Counted from the first letter of the stretch, positions 22,251 through 34,829 are shown. The stretch: DNA of 64,000 bases from Rhodeus uyekii (GCA_037043235.1 JAWRVZ010000004.1:5330001-5394000), one strand, 5' to 3'. The notes: generated by a model from the sequence alone, not told the origin. Numbers and translations are program-made.

Positions 22251-24299
22251 TCAGAAGAAATGTGCAAAAAAAAATAATAGTTATTAAATTAATTGCGGTC
22301 GTAATCTCGTAAAATATGTGTCAGAAAATTATACGCTGTTCGATTAACACATAACACGGGTGTCAAATATGTAATAAAATTCTGATCAATAAAACAATAA
22401 CCATGTTGTTAAAAGCAGCCGTTGAAAGGTGTTGCCAGCTCTGTGTTTCAGAGGTGAGCACCCCTTTTAATATAAACGGATTTCATCTTTCCACTGTGTC
22501 ACCTAAATCACCACAATGTTTGTGTATACAATTATAATAAGTTAATAAATTGTAGCAATGGATGGATTAGGAACACTCTCATCGACCCCATATATCAGGC
22601 ATTGTCATAGGCCCAGAAAATGCATGTCTAACAATCTGTTGATTACGCTGTGCTCTGAGAATAGCTTTTACTAGATACATTATTTGAGCCTTAAAATCAA
22701 TAAATTGCGAACAGTGACCAAAATTGATGGGTCTTTTTATCTTTACTTACCATATGTATTTTAGTTTTAACGACAGGATTTGTATTCTTATATTCTCCAA
22801 CTAGCTGAAAAATGACACTTTTGTCTTTGCAAAGAACATGGAATTGTTGATATTGTAGAGAATAACATGCTGTACATTGGCCTTAAAGCGGCATAAATGA
22901 TCACCTATTGTTCCAGATGCATTGTCTTAGTGTTACAAAATTGCAAATGCTATCTGCTAAAAGAAAATGGTATAACTTAGGGTCGAATAATAATCTTTTC
23001 TAGCTGAAAATGTATCATCAACCTAAATGTAAGCCTTTTTCATAAAGTGTGTTTTAAGGGAAGGCTTTCATTAACCGAAACCATATTCCTCTTTCTCTTC
23101 TGAGGCATGCTGGAATCATTTTCATGCCACATTGACTTCCAAAGGAACATTAGTGTATTTATCTGTATTTATGTGGAATGATTTGAAGCAGTAGTTAATT
23201 TTAAAATGACAGTTTTTGCCAAGGAAAAATTCATTTGCGTTAATTAATTGTAGCAATTAAAAGAGGCATGTTTAGGAATAGTTATGAGCTAAAGGTGTGG
23301 ATTTTGTAGGTATAAGGTTAATTAACACTGGCCCTGCATTGCCAATGAAACCGTCAATGCATTTGAGTTGCATCAGAGCCAGATTTAATTCAAAATGCCT
23401 CTTTGTGCTTTAGTTTTATTGCGTATGATATTTGTGAATGTTATTGGTTATTTCACCATATGTATGTATGTATGTAGTGCATTGTAGTGCAAGGAATATT
23501 ATCAGCTCATACACATATTCTATTTACTGCATATGTCTACAGTGAACCAGTGTGCCATGTCTTTATAGGTGAAATAAAGATATATTGTCCTTACAGTGGA
23601 TTAAACCGTCCCATGGTCTTAACAAGCAAAGAAAGATATCAGTCCACTAACAGAGGCAGTGGTCAATAATTGAATGAGAGAGGCCCATTGTCCAATTACA
23701 CAGATTATCAGTGGAGAATCCCCCTCTCGTTAACGACTAAGGCAGGGACGAGTAATTAAAAAGATTCATGTTGTGGCCACTTAATGATCCTCTTTATTTT
23801 TCTGAGCCTCATCTGTGGTTACCAGAGCATTTAAAGGTGGTATAGTACCAAAATTCCCTCAGCTTATCGAATGCCTTATGCTACATGTTCTGGAAAACAT
23901 CCAGCGCAGAGGCTTCTTGCATGGGAACGGTGTATGTTGAAATCCAGATTTGGATTTAGCGGCCTGTCCGCATACCTGAAATGTCAGGTCAGGCTGAAAT
24001 TCGTTGAGCTTTTGGTTATGTAAGTGCTCATGTAGGCGCCTTCCTCTTTACACTCAAGAAAGATTTTAATTAGTGCATTCTGGAATGTTCATTGGCTAAA
24101 AGTGATTCAAGGGTCATTTCCCGTTGTAGATGGCAACCACAAAATGCAAACTTTAACACAGAATGATTATTAAAATTCTTATCTTGATCTTTTATTTGCT
24201 TGTTTTTGACTTTGTGAATATTGCTGAGATGCTTGTTAGGTGCATCTCTTCAGTAGTAGACTGGTTCTTCTTAAGCAATGGGACAAATTCAATGTTAAA
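22251..24299. other. noncoding stretch, partly unique
   Basis: No gene. 22751-22804 on the minus strand has acceptor and donor consensus flanking 18 open codons, but its phase does not fit the mdfic2-like exons (see findings). The 23050-24000 part is mixed in composition and may hold conserved noncoding sequence. A (GTAT)n tract lies at 23460-23476. Confidence 0.3.
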
Positions 24300-24690
24300 T
24301 CGAACTCTGGAGTGATTGCTCTGTAAACGTTGCTATCCGAACCTTGGTGCGCACCAAGCAAGCAGACCTTGACCCACCTTTGTCTGCTTCCAAATGCACC
24401 CTGGTGTGATTCGACTGAAATATGAATCAACATACACATACAAACAACCCAAATATAGGATATGATGTCAAAATTCGTTCCTAAATTCTCATCATAGGAG
24501 ATTGGTTGCCCATTACACTTCAGTACAGGCATCGGAACCATCATCTTCTTGCAGCAGATCTTTGCTTGTGTGCAACGGAGGAATCCACATTTTTTGTTTT
24601 TTGTCTTCAGTGTATAAATTTATTATTTTCTTTTTTGCTCCTGAATAAAAAAAGAAAAGAACAAAACTGTAAGTGTGAATACACCCTAAC
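24300..24690. mobile_element. probable DNA-transposon-derived repeat
   Basis: Blocks such as CCGAACCTTGGTGCGCACCA and AAGTGTGAATACACCCTAAC are familiar from dispersed teleost repeats with a GTGCGCACC-type palindrome. The interior is decayed and no transposase is readable. Family and boundaries are uncertain. Confidence 0.4.
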
Positions 24691-24810
24691 TTTGTGCTTC
24701 AGTACCAAAAGTGGCACAACAGTTTAGTGAATTTATCCTCCGGTCCATGCTTTTCACTAAATACTTTTGTCAGTCACATTTATTATGCCCAGAAATAGTT
24801 CTGCACCATA

Positions 24811-24876
24811 TATACATTTGCCATTCAGTGACCATTATAACAATATACATTTGCCATTCAGTGACCATTATAACAA
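24811..24876 (+). repeat. exact tandem duplication of a 33-nt unit
   Basis: The unit TATACATTTGCCATTCAGTG ACCATTATAACAA occurs at 24811-24843 and is repeated without change at 24844-24876. Confidence 0.95.
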
Positions 24877-25214
24877 TTTAAATTATCTTTTTGTAAATGA
24901 ATGTAAATTTGTGTTAATGCAATTAACCATATAAAACTCATGGCATTTCTGCCTGTGGAAAGCGGGCAATAAAGAGAAATTATTAAACATTAAAGAGATG
25001 TTTTTGTACCTTGATCGTAATTGATCAACAGAAAATCACGCCAATCACATGACAGTGATGGAGATGAATATAGCTTTATAACTTGTGCATACACTATCAA
25101 TTAGCCTATATTATATTTATTTCCCTTTAAAATTTGTTTACAAAATTTACATCCAGAACAAACATTTTGGCCAATGTTTGAGCCATTACTTTATTTGCAA
25201 AATAATTTTTTCTT

Positions 25215-25265
25215 ACTCTGGAAAAGCGCTATATAAATGTAACTGATTATTATTATTATTTTATT
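25215..25265 (+). mobile_element. LINE-type 3' tail with ATT repeats
   Basis: GGAAAAGCGCTATATAAATG followed by TAACTG and (ATT)n is the usual 3' end of L2/CR1-like LINEs or their SINE passengers in fish. Only the tail remains. Confidence 0.5.
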
Positions 25266-25589
25266 GAATTAGGTACTAAAATATTGCATTTCAACTAAAA
25301 TCATTGTTATAGAATTCCCCCAAGTATGTTTTATTTCTCCCAATACTGAATGCTCCTGGAAGCTCCAGAAAACACTGATTTCATTGATTGACTTCATGGT
25401 GACTCTCTGTTCTTGTGGCCAGCCTGATGCAAACCACATTTAGTTGCCAAATTGAAGTAATTAACTTCAGCTTTCATTGTTGACTTCTACCTGCTCAACT
25501 TTTCTGAAAACCTCGACTTCCCACTCAAAGTTGGATGGCTCGGGCCAAGGATTTTCCTTAACCTATTTTCCTGAGCCCTAGACCTCAGG

Positions 25590-26000
25590 GCTGAATTCAT
25601 AAAAGCTCAGGCTGTCGAACAATTTGTCTTTTGACAGGAGGGACCAATGAAGCCACCAGAGGCTGGTCAACAGTGAGTGGCAGGGCCCGGGCCTGGGGCG
25701 ATACCTGTGGGGCGGGTGGCTGAGCGGGTATTGCAGAAGCTGCTCCGGTTAGGAGAGAGAAAGAGAAGGAGAGAGCTAGAAGGGGTATGAAGGAGGGAGC
25801 AGGCCGCCATCTGGCCCCAGAGAGGGAATTGGGTGGTACGATCAAGCCGAGGGTGGTGTCAGATCAGAGCGGTCAGGGCTGGTGGTGAACAGATGTTCTG
25901 GGGTGAACACGCACACAAGCAAACGCGCTCTGGAGGGACCGCGTGTGTCCATCAGTGGCTGGAGAATGCTGCTGTTCTGACCTTGAGCAAGGAAACATGT
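25590..26000. other. GC-rich block, candidate exon or promoter
   Basis: Composition is strongly GC- and purine-rich on the plus strand compared with the neighbours. On the minus strand an ATG (25810-25808, in CCAGATGGCGGCC) opens 35 codons ending at a donor-like ACAG/GTATCG (25705/25704). The exon would end in phase 1, which matches the phase required by the mdfic2-like exon at 12340. The peptide is Ser/Leu-rich and not recognised. Another minus-strand frame encodes a signal-peptide-like hydrophobic run (IPLLALSFSFSLLTGAASA). None of these is established. Confidence 0.3.
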
Positions 26001-26161
26001 CAAAGTCTCTTAGCTCTAAAATACAAACACACACAAACACATGGACCTCGTAGGAAATTAACCTGTTCTGTATTTACATTTATGTCAGGGAAAAGAGGCC
26101 ATGACCATTACCGAAATTTGTACATCCCAGGTCTATTACTGTACAGAACAATATAATTTAG

Positions 26162-26245
26162 ATTAAAGGAATAGTTCACACAAAAATGAAAATTTTCATT
26201 TTATGACCGTCATTCCCTTTGTATGAGAATCTTGTGAGAACTAGA
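26162..26245 (+). mobile_element. MITE terminal fragment (AAAGGAATAGTTCAC family)
   Basis: TTAAAGGAATAGTTCACACA, then AAAATGAAAATTTTCATTTT, is the well-known terminal repeat of a very abundant cyprinid MITE. The same family forms the foldback at 48.06-49.1 kb. Only one end is present. Confidence 0.7.
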
Positions 26246-26689
26246 ACATTAACCCCTCGTTTCACAGACAAGGCTTAAGCTAGTCCCAAACTAAAATGCA
26301 TATTTGAGCAGTTTCAACTGAAACCATCTTGCACTCTCAAGATGGACACCAGTAATGGTTTTTCTAAGGCATGTTTATAAAAGCTACTTAAATACCCTAA
26401 TTGAACTCAGGCCTTAATCTTAGCCCTGTCTGTTAAACCGTGCCTTAGTCTTTATTACTAATTTAGTCCTTTGTGTATTCATGAGAGATGTAACAATGTC
26501 TGGTTCATAAATGATTCAATGAAATCAGCTGATTCATTCACAAATCCAAACTGATGGGCCCCAGATACTCTAGCTACGGCCCTGCTGATGGAACTCAACT
26601 TGTCATGACTTAATGATTCACTAAACCATTCATAGAAGAAGGATTATTAGTAAATTATTTCTTACATTTTGACTTAAGGGACTCATTCA

Positions 26690-27558
26690 AGTAATCAGTA
26701 AAGTAACTAATTACTTTAACATTGACAACAAAATATGATTACTTTTTCAATACTTTGCTTTGCCAATCATTGACTGACCTCTCCTCTCCCCTAAGTCAGG
26801 AGTCGGGAGTTATTGTGTGCACTGTGTAATCATGATGATGGTTATTGTAGTTCTAGACTAAATGTGAGCAGGGATTTACTAATCTTACTTACACAAAAAC
26901 AATACTCAAAATAAATATAGGCTTTCCTGTAGCTCAATCGGTAGAGTATAGGTGCTTGCAACGCCAAGATCGTGGGTTCGATTCCCAGGGAAAGCAAGAA
27001 CTGATTAGAATATCAATGTGTTCCTTGAATGCAATGTAAGTCACTTTGGATAAAAGCGTCTGCCAAATGCATAAATGTTAAATGTAAATGTAAATAAAAA
27101 CAGTGAAATGCAAACTCAGAATATTATGCAAATCTGCAATAATTAAATGTTAACACAAATATACTTTATGTATTTCATCTCACTTTATTAACCAATTTCT
27201 TTTCTAGTAACCTTTGATGAAGCATCACATTTGTGTTTCTTTTTTATTGTAATACTCTTCTAGAGTCCAGAACGGCAACACATCTGAAAGGTGTGTTTGA
27301 GCTGCGGCCTCTACTGTACAGGAGAGAATTTGCATTTCCTTCAGCCTTCGGCTTAGTCACTTTTGATGTGACAGGGCCTTTGCATTTTCCAAAAATAAAC
27401 AAATTATTATTTATTTTTTATTAACAAGCAAACCAATCCCAGGTGAAGCAAAAGTAACGTAATGCATTAGTTTCTATAAAAAGTAAATAAGTAACATAAT
27501 TTATTATTTTTTCAGGGAGTAAAGCAATTACTTATAAAATTAGCTTTTCCCAACACTA
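26690..27558 (+). mobile_element. MITE family A, full copy interrupted by a SINE
   Basis: It begins with GTAATCAGTAAAGTAACTAA and ends with AGCTTTTCCCAACACT. It shares TTATTGTAGTTCTAGACTAA, ATGTGAGCAGGGATTTACTA and TCTCACTTTATTAACC with the copy at 62119-62690, in the same order. The copy at 255-690 is inverted and deleted. A SINE occupies 26921-27093. The apparent open frame near 27250-27410 (ELRPLLYRREFAFPS) has no visible homology. Confidence 0.7.
26921..27093 (+). mobile_element. tRNA-derived SINE inside MITE family A
   Basis: The head GCTTTCCTGTAGCTCAATCG has box A, box B is GGGTTCGATTCCC, and the tail is AATGTAAGTCACTTTGGATA, AAAGCGTCTGCCAAATG and AAATGTAAATGTAA. It is the same family as 17072-17230. 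Flanking sequences rejoin as in the SINE-free copy at 62.36 kb (AATAAAAACAGCAAAATCAA). Confidence 0.88.
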
Positions 27559-28231
27559 TCATTCATTGTAATTTCAATTTATTTTGTGTTGGTGAGTAAA
27601 TGCTGACATTTTTAAAAATGTATTTTTATCTGAATATGGCTGTAGAATACCACCCTGATGCCAAAGAAAGTCCCCGTTCTTCACACAACATCTGTTGTCC
27701 ATGGCCTCCGGTACTCCTGGAATGGAGACTGAAATAAAATGGGCACTTTTTCATGCGTAAAAGTGGCCATTTCCTGCATCCCCATCACCTAGGAACTTAC
27801 TAATCAATAAGCATTTAATTAGTCAATTATGTGCCATTAATTTAACACCCCTGAAGGTACAGTCATCTCCGTAATAATATAATGCTTTAGAAAATTTATC
27901 TATTGGAAAATGTAAAGGCAGACAATTAAGTTCTCAAGCAGGGATGTAAAAATCGACAAGCCGTCGTGTGAGGATGTGAAAGAGAGTTTGTGGAACCCAA
28001 GCACCGGCTTCTCATCTCTTCACTAGTGTGGTTTCATTAGACAGAGGAAAGTTGAGATGAGCAGAGGGTGAGAGAGTACGATAGTGAGATTTGTTTTAAT
28101 ATCTGACTGGCTGAAAGATCCATTGTGTTGTGGAATTTTACTTTTACCTATTTATTGCAAATTTCTTTTCTTCTTTTTTCTGTGTAACCACTAATGGCCA
28201 TCCGTCTTGTTTAGGCCACTTTATGAACACA
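27559..28231. other. noncoding stretch, possibly conserved part
   Basis: No gene. 27770-27860 contains CATTTAATTAGTCAATTATG and CCATTAATTTAACACCC, rich in homeodomain-type TAAT cores. Confidence 0.3.
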
Positions 28232-28303
28232 TTTGCTTATTACTTCCAAAAGTAATACGATTACATAACACACTTGATTTGTAATATGTTACTCCCAACA
28301 CTG
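28232..28303 (-). mobile_element. MITE family A end fragment
   Basis: On the minus strand: CAGTGTTGGGAGTAACATAT, TGTTATGTAATCGTATTAC and TTTTGGAAGTAAT. This matches the left terminus of family A (compare 62119-62165). Confidence 0.75.
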
Positions 28304-28729
28304 ATTATAATCATTTGAAGAGATGTTAAAGAAATCCTGTGTATGTGGCAAGATTTTTTTCTTTCTTTTCTATTTACATCCTATTTACAGTAGTGGGCTA
28401 AAAGATGAAAAGGCTTATTTATACATCCACAGCAATAATCCTTGGAATGCCTCTGGGACTTAACTGTACATGACTGGCCCCCGTTATGATATTCAGCCAT
28501 ATGACCTTCCAACAGACAGTACAATTGTTTTACAGTAAGCATGTTTTAATCTGTTTTCCAACGGCATCTGTATGTTATTTATTCAAGCAAATAGTCTTTT
28601 TTTATTGCTGACAGCAGTCATATTTGTAAAAATGAGCCCTGTGCTGCAAAATAATGTTTATCGCTTTATAAACTGCAGGCTTATGTTTTATTTATGCCAT
28701 ATGATGAGAGAAAATACAGCTTGAATTGA

Positions 28730-29290
28730 TGTTTGCTAATAGGCTGCAAAATAAGAAGCCTCTACATAATAGCGGAGTTCACTGGCGGCCAAGAGGCTTG
28801 TAATTCCTGGTGTCAATATTTGAATTGCTGGGGGAACTATAGCAGACACTACGAGTATATCCGAGCACAGTTTTGCTCCGAGTCTATAAAAACGTAACAT
28901 CTGTTGAAGCATACATTATATTTTAAAAATAACCGAACAGAGATCACCCGGTAAAGTACAGTTAACCAGATGTCGTTTTAAAAGTGGCAGATGGAACAAT
29001 GAAAGGCGGATTGGAAATTAAAAAGCACAGCTAAAGGTCAGATCAATTAAGGTGGCTGTCGCCAGCTCCCATGTGACAATTAAGATGAGTTTAAAGCGCT
29101 TTGAGCGATGGGACAGCCTGTACTGTAGCTGCTGCCGAGGCCAACTTCTTAAGGGCATAAAAATGTATGGCGTGGGACCAGAGGCCCCTGGAAGTGAAGC
29201 ATATTTGCAGTGGGTCAAGGTTAATAACCCGCATAGATAAACCTGTTTCAGTGTCTTTGAGCTGAAATGGAGACCTTTGTCCATCAGTAT
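28730..29290. promoter_or_regulatory. candidate conserved noncoding block
   Basis: Unique, balanced sequence with no repeat. It contains GGAGTTCACTGGCGGCCAAG, AGATCAATTAAGGTGG and CATGTGACAATTAAGATGAG (E-box plus TAAT-type cores) around 28770-29090. Short open frames on both strands lack family resemblance. Enhancer-like status is inferred. Confidence 0.35.
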
Positions 29291-31950
29291 TAAGCTACAA
29301 ATAAATTAACTTTAAGTGACTTTAAGTGACATTGCTAGAGGGGAAGGTTGGACTAAATTCATAAGTTTAATGTTATTTCAGCTTCTTTAGTTACTTCTCA
29401 CTTGACACAGTGCTTCTCAGCTGCCTTTGTTATATTAATTCATTTTAATAAATATAATAATAAAATTATGATCACCCCTTGCCATTTAAATAAAAACATA
29501 TATTGATAGATTGAATGAATGGTCAAATGGAAACGTTTCCATTCATACAGTACGTCAACCCAACTTGCTCTCATAATTTGGTTATTAACTCTAATAAATC
29601 GACGAGACTATTGTGCTATCGTAAGTGTAAATTTAGAAATTTGCATTGTTTGTTCTCTGCAGTCAGTGACCATATCAGAACAATCATTAATAAATTGCTA
29701 TCTGAGGTGCTTTAAGGCTGAAACAATTTCAGAAAGAAATAATAAAATGAATTCTGATTTCCCATTAGCTTTGCCATTTTGTTTAAGCACAGTAACTCCA
29801 GAAGTAAATTTAAGTGCATCAATATGGTATAATTCATATTTATGCACTGATTGCACATTGATGCATATATCATATTGATATATCGATATGCTTACATATG
29901 ATGCCTGTTTTCTGAACAAAAAGTTGATACAGGTATGAGAGGGATCTAGCACGTTGCATGTGGCAGTAGGGGAGCCACAAGAGGGCAACATTTGCATTGT
30001 TTGTCCGTCTCCTCCCCAGGCGCTCTCATTTACATCAGACTTGTGTATTTGCATGCTGGGATCAAAAACAGTTTAGTTTTTTCTTTTACATCATAACATG
30101 CAAACAATATGTTCACAGTAAAGTCTGATAAGACCTTTCCGCCAATGTCCACAGCCACTTGACACACACAGACATGCATTTAAATGCAATCTCTATTTGG
30201 CTATCGTCACCTCCAAACACTAGACTGTTTTTTCCCTTCCACAGATGTTTTTTAATGCTTATCGGGACCTGGTAAATTTGCAAAACAGTTTGCAGTGCCC
30301 CCCCTTCTTTGACTACATTTACCTTTTGTTCATATTTCAGTTTCTGAACGTTTTTTTTCTTCCAGAAATTAGAACGAAATTAACATGGCTTTTAATTGAT
30401 AGTCTTTAAAAAAAAAAAGAAGATAAATAGGGCTAATTAAGTTGTGCATGTACATTTAAACTTTATTTAATAATAATTAAACCTATCAATTAAGCTGCCT
30501 TTTTCCTTTCTTTGCGTTTTGTAGAACATGTTGGGATGATCTTGAAGAGAAGTGGTTTTGCTTATGCGTATTATATATATTTGAGCAATGTTTTTTTTAT
30601 CATCACAGAACAGCAACATGTACAATTATGCAAAGATGCAATCTGTAATTTTCATTTTTGATCTCATACAAATAAACGTTAATATATAAAGTGTTATTAG
30701 TCATTTCATTTTTTAAATAGAGCTAACTTCTTGAAATCGTTTACAGACAAACCTCACTGTAGATCGACTACTAAATTGATTATTTTAGGTATCTGTATTG
30801 ACTTGCTGCGGCTCCATGACAGTATAAATAGTATATATTTCACCAACAGATGAAAATAATAAAAACATCTTCTAAGAAAATGTCATTTTCCTCCCCTGAG
30901 CTGTATTTTCTCTCTGGTTTAGTGGTCAGTGCACTGGCGCGCATCGGAATGATGGAATTAATTAGATAATTTGTATAATGGACCATGGCCTGGAGAGGTT
31001 CAGAAGTCCTGCTGCTTGCATTGTCCTTGAGGAACTCTCATCCAGATGTTCAAACGGATCTTAGCCTGACCTGTAACCCAGTCCTAATTATCATTTGAAT
31101 GACAACATGCTCTAGATCAATAGTGTTCAGTCACAGTTTGAAGGCGGAAGATAAGAACTCACCTTGTGGAGCTGCATGGGGGAGAAAAAGATGCTAATGT
31201 ATTTATCTGAGAAAACATGCCAGCTAGCCACTGGATTTTGTGGATAATGATGTAGTTCAATTTTATGAACTTATTCTTATTCACTTTTTGTAAATGTTTA
31301 CTCCAAGTATGCAATGCGTCTTGTTTTGTTCAAATATGCCACAAGACAGGGAGATTAACCGTTTTGTGCATCGTGAAACAAGTAAAAATTTAGTCTCTTG
31401 TCTTTCAAATCTGTGATATTTTTCAATTGGAACACAAATGATTTTCATAAATTACTGATTCCATACTGTTTTACATTAAAAGGGATATGGCTTCAAAATA
31501 CTTTCGTCTTTTTACAAACATTGTCACTATCAATTTTAGTTGTATTAAAAAGAGCAATGCAAAGTTCTATAAGAAGAAAATGGCTTACTGGTTAAATAAT
31601 TATTGAATTTTTATTTTGGGGTGAATTGTCAAGTGTCTACAGGGAGAAAAGATGCTTTTTGAACATGGTGAGGTAAGACTTTTCCGTCATTTGTCCTTGT
31701 TTAAACTTTCCTGGATTGTTTTAACTTTCAATTTGTTTTTCCTAAACCTTACCAACCCGCTAATTTAGAACAGGTCATATTAAATCATGATCTCCTCATG
31801 TGTATTTGTATGTGGTTAGTTTTGTGTGGTTTAGTTTCACTATGTGTACAGAATGCTCTCTGGAACATCAAGTTTATACAAGGCTTTATAACTCTTCCAG
31901 TTTTATTGTGACATTAGGTAACTGTGGTAAAAATTGTGCATTGCTTTAAG
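29291..31950. other. noncoding desert segment
   Basis: AT-rich with no gene. A short direct repeat TGACTTTAAG lies at 29311-29330. CTGGTAAATTTGCAAAACAG near 30269 resembles the right arm of the 16.16-kb hairpin. TATATCATATTGATATATCGATATG near 29866-29890 is a local imperfect palindrome. The part 30890-31090 is mixed in composition. Confidence 0.3.
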
Positions 31951-31978
31951 CTCTCTCGCTCTCTCTCTCTCTCTCTCA
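31951..31978 (+). repeat. (CT)n microsatellite
   Basis: A CTCTCTCGCTCTCTCT run with a single interruption. Confidence 0.9.
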
Positions 31979-32149
31979 GATAGAAATGGTGCTCAGCTCG
32001 AGCATCTGCAGACTTTTCACTGATTTGAGTGCTGACAAATAATGTAACTGACTAACAAATATTGTAAGGATATTTTAGCTTCTAAAGTCATTTAATGCAG
32101 TTTCCTGATATTGCAAGCCACATGCTTTTTATGTGTTCATAGCAAGATA

Positions 32150-33236
32150 CAGTGGAATGCGGTTATGTCGACGGCATCGGGGGTTGCCAAAAAGCGGCGA
32201 GATAACCCGAGGATCGATATAACCAACAGCCAATATGGCGATTTATTTGATGACGCGATCGGCATGCTATAAAAATGTACATACACTGTATATGTTCGCT
32301 AACAACAAAAGTTATATGTGCACCAACTAACAGCAGAGATTTACCAGTATACAATAAAAAACACCTTCGATTCTCCATACAAACCTGTAATTATATTTTT
32401 CAACATTGCAAACACAATGATCGCTCACAGCGTAAACACAGTCACAACACACGTGGAAACACATTCGCTAATAACATATTCGTGAGGTCATCACGCTGTA
32501 CTAGATTACATACTTTCTTGCGTTCTGCCTGCCTAATGTACTTTCTCAACAAATTCGGCTTTGTCCCGTCTTTTAACAACCGTCTTCTTCAATCCGCAGC
32601 GGCCCTGAGCAGTGCGCACGTCAGAACAGAAACAGGTGTTCATCTAAGCCTCACTCATTGGTCGGTAACCACTCGTCAATGTCAAAATATTTGAGAAAAC
32701 TAGTCAAATCAGAGAAGGCGGGCTTTATGTGCACACAGCTGTGAGTGCTTTGGGATGGGGGTGGGGCAGCACTTGCTGCTCGTTGAGAAGAGTAAGAACG
32801 ATATGTGCTTTCACTTCAGAGAGTCTCCAATAACTCCAGATAAAGTCGTTAGATTTTTTTGAAAATGTGGTCTTAATACTCGCTAAATATAACGACAAAG
32901 GCACTAAGTTGGCAACACTGTCTGCGAGTTATTCTGCGGCTGCACAGCACTGTGAGTGAAGCGTCACTGGAGATTCACGTGCGATCCACGTGCAACGCGA
33001 ACTCGGCACATGCGCAGTGAACTAGGTATGATCATGAGTCACGAGATAACCATGTGAAGTGGTGAATTTGTCCCTCTTTTGTGCTCGAGATACTAGGGTT
33101 CGGCGACATAAAATAATCAACGTAACCGATGATAAAATGCTTAGACAAATAGGGAGTTTGGCGGTTCCACTTCCGAAAACGTCGACATAATAGGGTTGGC
33201 GAGTTAACTGTGAGTCGAGATAAGTGAACTCCACTG
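32150..33236. mobile_element. pogo/Tigger-like element, complete ends, TA target sites
   Basis: The left end is CAGTGGAATGCGGTTATGTC. The right end, on the opposite strand, is CAGTGGAGTTCACTTATCTC. TA flanks lie at 32148-32149 and 33237-33238. Subterminal GTCGAC-containing repeats occur on both sides (32168 and 33181). The 1,087-bp interior includes a 139-codon open frame (32275-32694) without a visible DDE or CENP-B-like motif. I treat it as nonautonomous filler. Confidence 0.82.
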
Positions 33237-33349
33237 TACTTATAAATAATGGGCTATCCTTTTAATTTAGATGGACATCTCTTTCTTTGTGTTTTACGTT
33301 TAATGAATAGCTTAGCATAATGTTAAAATGGGCAGAAAAATGGTTATGG

Positions 33350-33490
33350 TCATAGCAGGTTGATTTTGGCATCTTCTTTAGATGGTCAGGCTGGGAGTTA
33401 AAAACTAGCTGTATACCAGCTTGGCCAGACTGGGAGATCATCATGACAAGCTTAAATCAGCTAGCCATCCTTAGGCTGGTTTTATCGGGC
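33350..33490. repeat. CCAGC-rich dispersed repeat
   Basis: ATACCAGCTTGGCCAGACTG, GGGAGATCATCATGACAAGC and TTAGGCTGGTTTTATCGGGC are typical of the cyprinid repeat built from alternating CCAGC/GCTGG blocks that can fold back. Confidence 0.6.
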
Positions 33491-33500
33491 GGTAACCTAT

Positions 33501-34829
33501 TGTACTTTACAATTTAGAATGGTTACACTCTGAGTTCCAACTGATTTGGACGGTACGATTTGAGACCCTGTCTGTGGAAAACATCCAACACTCAACTGTT
33601 CATCTTGCCAAAATTTCTGAGGTAGAGCACTCAATATGCCCTTTATCCTGTACCCTCAACTGTCTGTAATTGTACCAAGGGAAATTGCAATTTAGCCTGA
33701 GTGTCGCTATCCTTCAGACTCTAAATAATAAACCCAGCGTGCATGTGTGAACCCTTAGCTCACTGTTGCTGATTCCACAAAATTAGGACAGAATGATGAG
33801 ATGGAGAGAGAGAGAGATGCAATTAAAGGAATTGTTCTAATGAAACGCAAGCTCGTTGCGAATTCTCCCTCTTGGTCATTATCTCTCAGATTAAATGATC
33901 TATATGACTGTGTTGCTTAAACGAGGTGAGAAGGATGTTTATGTGTGGATGAGTGTTGGAGATTGAGAGAAGGAGAGAGGGAGTAATTCAATCTATTCCA
34001 TAAGTGAAGCACAGGCGATCTCGGCCATCATTAAGCTTGCAGAATGGAGTCATTGCAATTTAGATATCCATGTGAGCATAAGCAGTATTAGACAGTCAGT
34101 AATATCATCTGATACTTTACAATATCATGCTATTCTTTTCTTTCCATCAGCATTACTTCATATTGTACTGGAAATCTCCTAGTAGTGGATGGGTGAGTGC
34201 TTGGCTTCATTAGGATGTTAGAATCTCTGAAGCATCTTTAGAAATGGAGCAAATATATTACAATAACTGCTGACCCATAAAACACTGATCAATATAAATA
34301 GGGCTATGGTACACCATTGTAATAATGTGTAGTAATGTGTTTAATTGCCAGTGACATTTACTTACTGTAGCTATGCATACAGATTTCTTAAATTTGTTTA
34401 TTTTACGTATAGGTGTAGATTAACATAATGACTGCAAACATTATTGGCAAATAGTATATGTCTTCAAGACTAAATCTGTAGTAATTAATGTTTTCTTTAC
34501 TGAACGATCAGAGAGGTTAAAGCATGTAAAATAAATATTCTGGGTTCAAAACAAGCATATTTGTGATTACCACAGAAAATAATTTCAAAATGTATTTTGA
34601 CGTTTCTGAAGTTGTGTTATAGCTATGGAATCTTAATTGTGCCACTCAATATTATGACTTTTTGTCTTGTGATTCTGAACTTTTTTCCCTCAGAATTGCA
34701 AGATATAAATTGTGCTCTTATGTCTCTCAATTGTGACTGTTTAGGGGTTTAAGTGAATAGCGCTGAAACACTGTTGTAATTGTTAGAATTTCCAAGGATC
34801 AGCATTCTCCCCTACAAATTATCGGCCAG
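33501..34829. other. noncoding stretch with possible conserved part
   Basis: No gene. 33830-34080 is unique with AATTGTTCTAATGAAACGC and ATTAAGCTTGCAGAATGG and could be conserved. The remainder is AT-rich. Confidence 0.3.

Noticed and set aside
24811..24876. CRISPR-like repeat
   Set aside because: Two adjacent identical 33-mers without spacers in vertebrate DNA; a simple tandem duplication.
29086..29105. LINE tail from AAAGCGCTTTGAG
   Set aside because: The short match lacks the rest of the tail and sits within unique sequence.
32275..32694. 139-codon frame as a transposase
   Set aside because: No HTH, CENP-B or DDE motif seen; it lies inside a short element with the layout of a nonautonomous copy.
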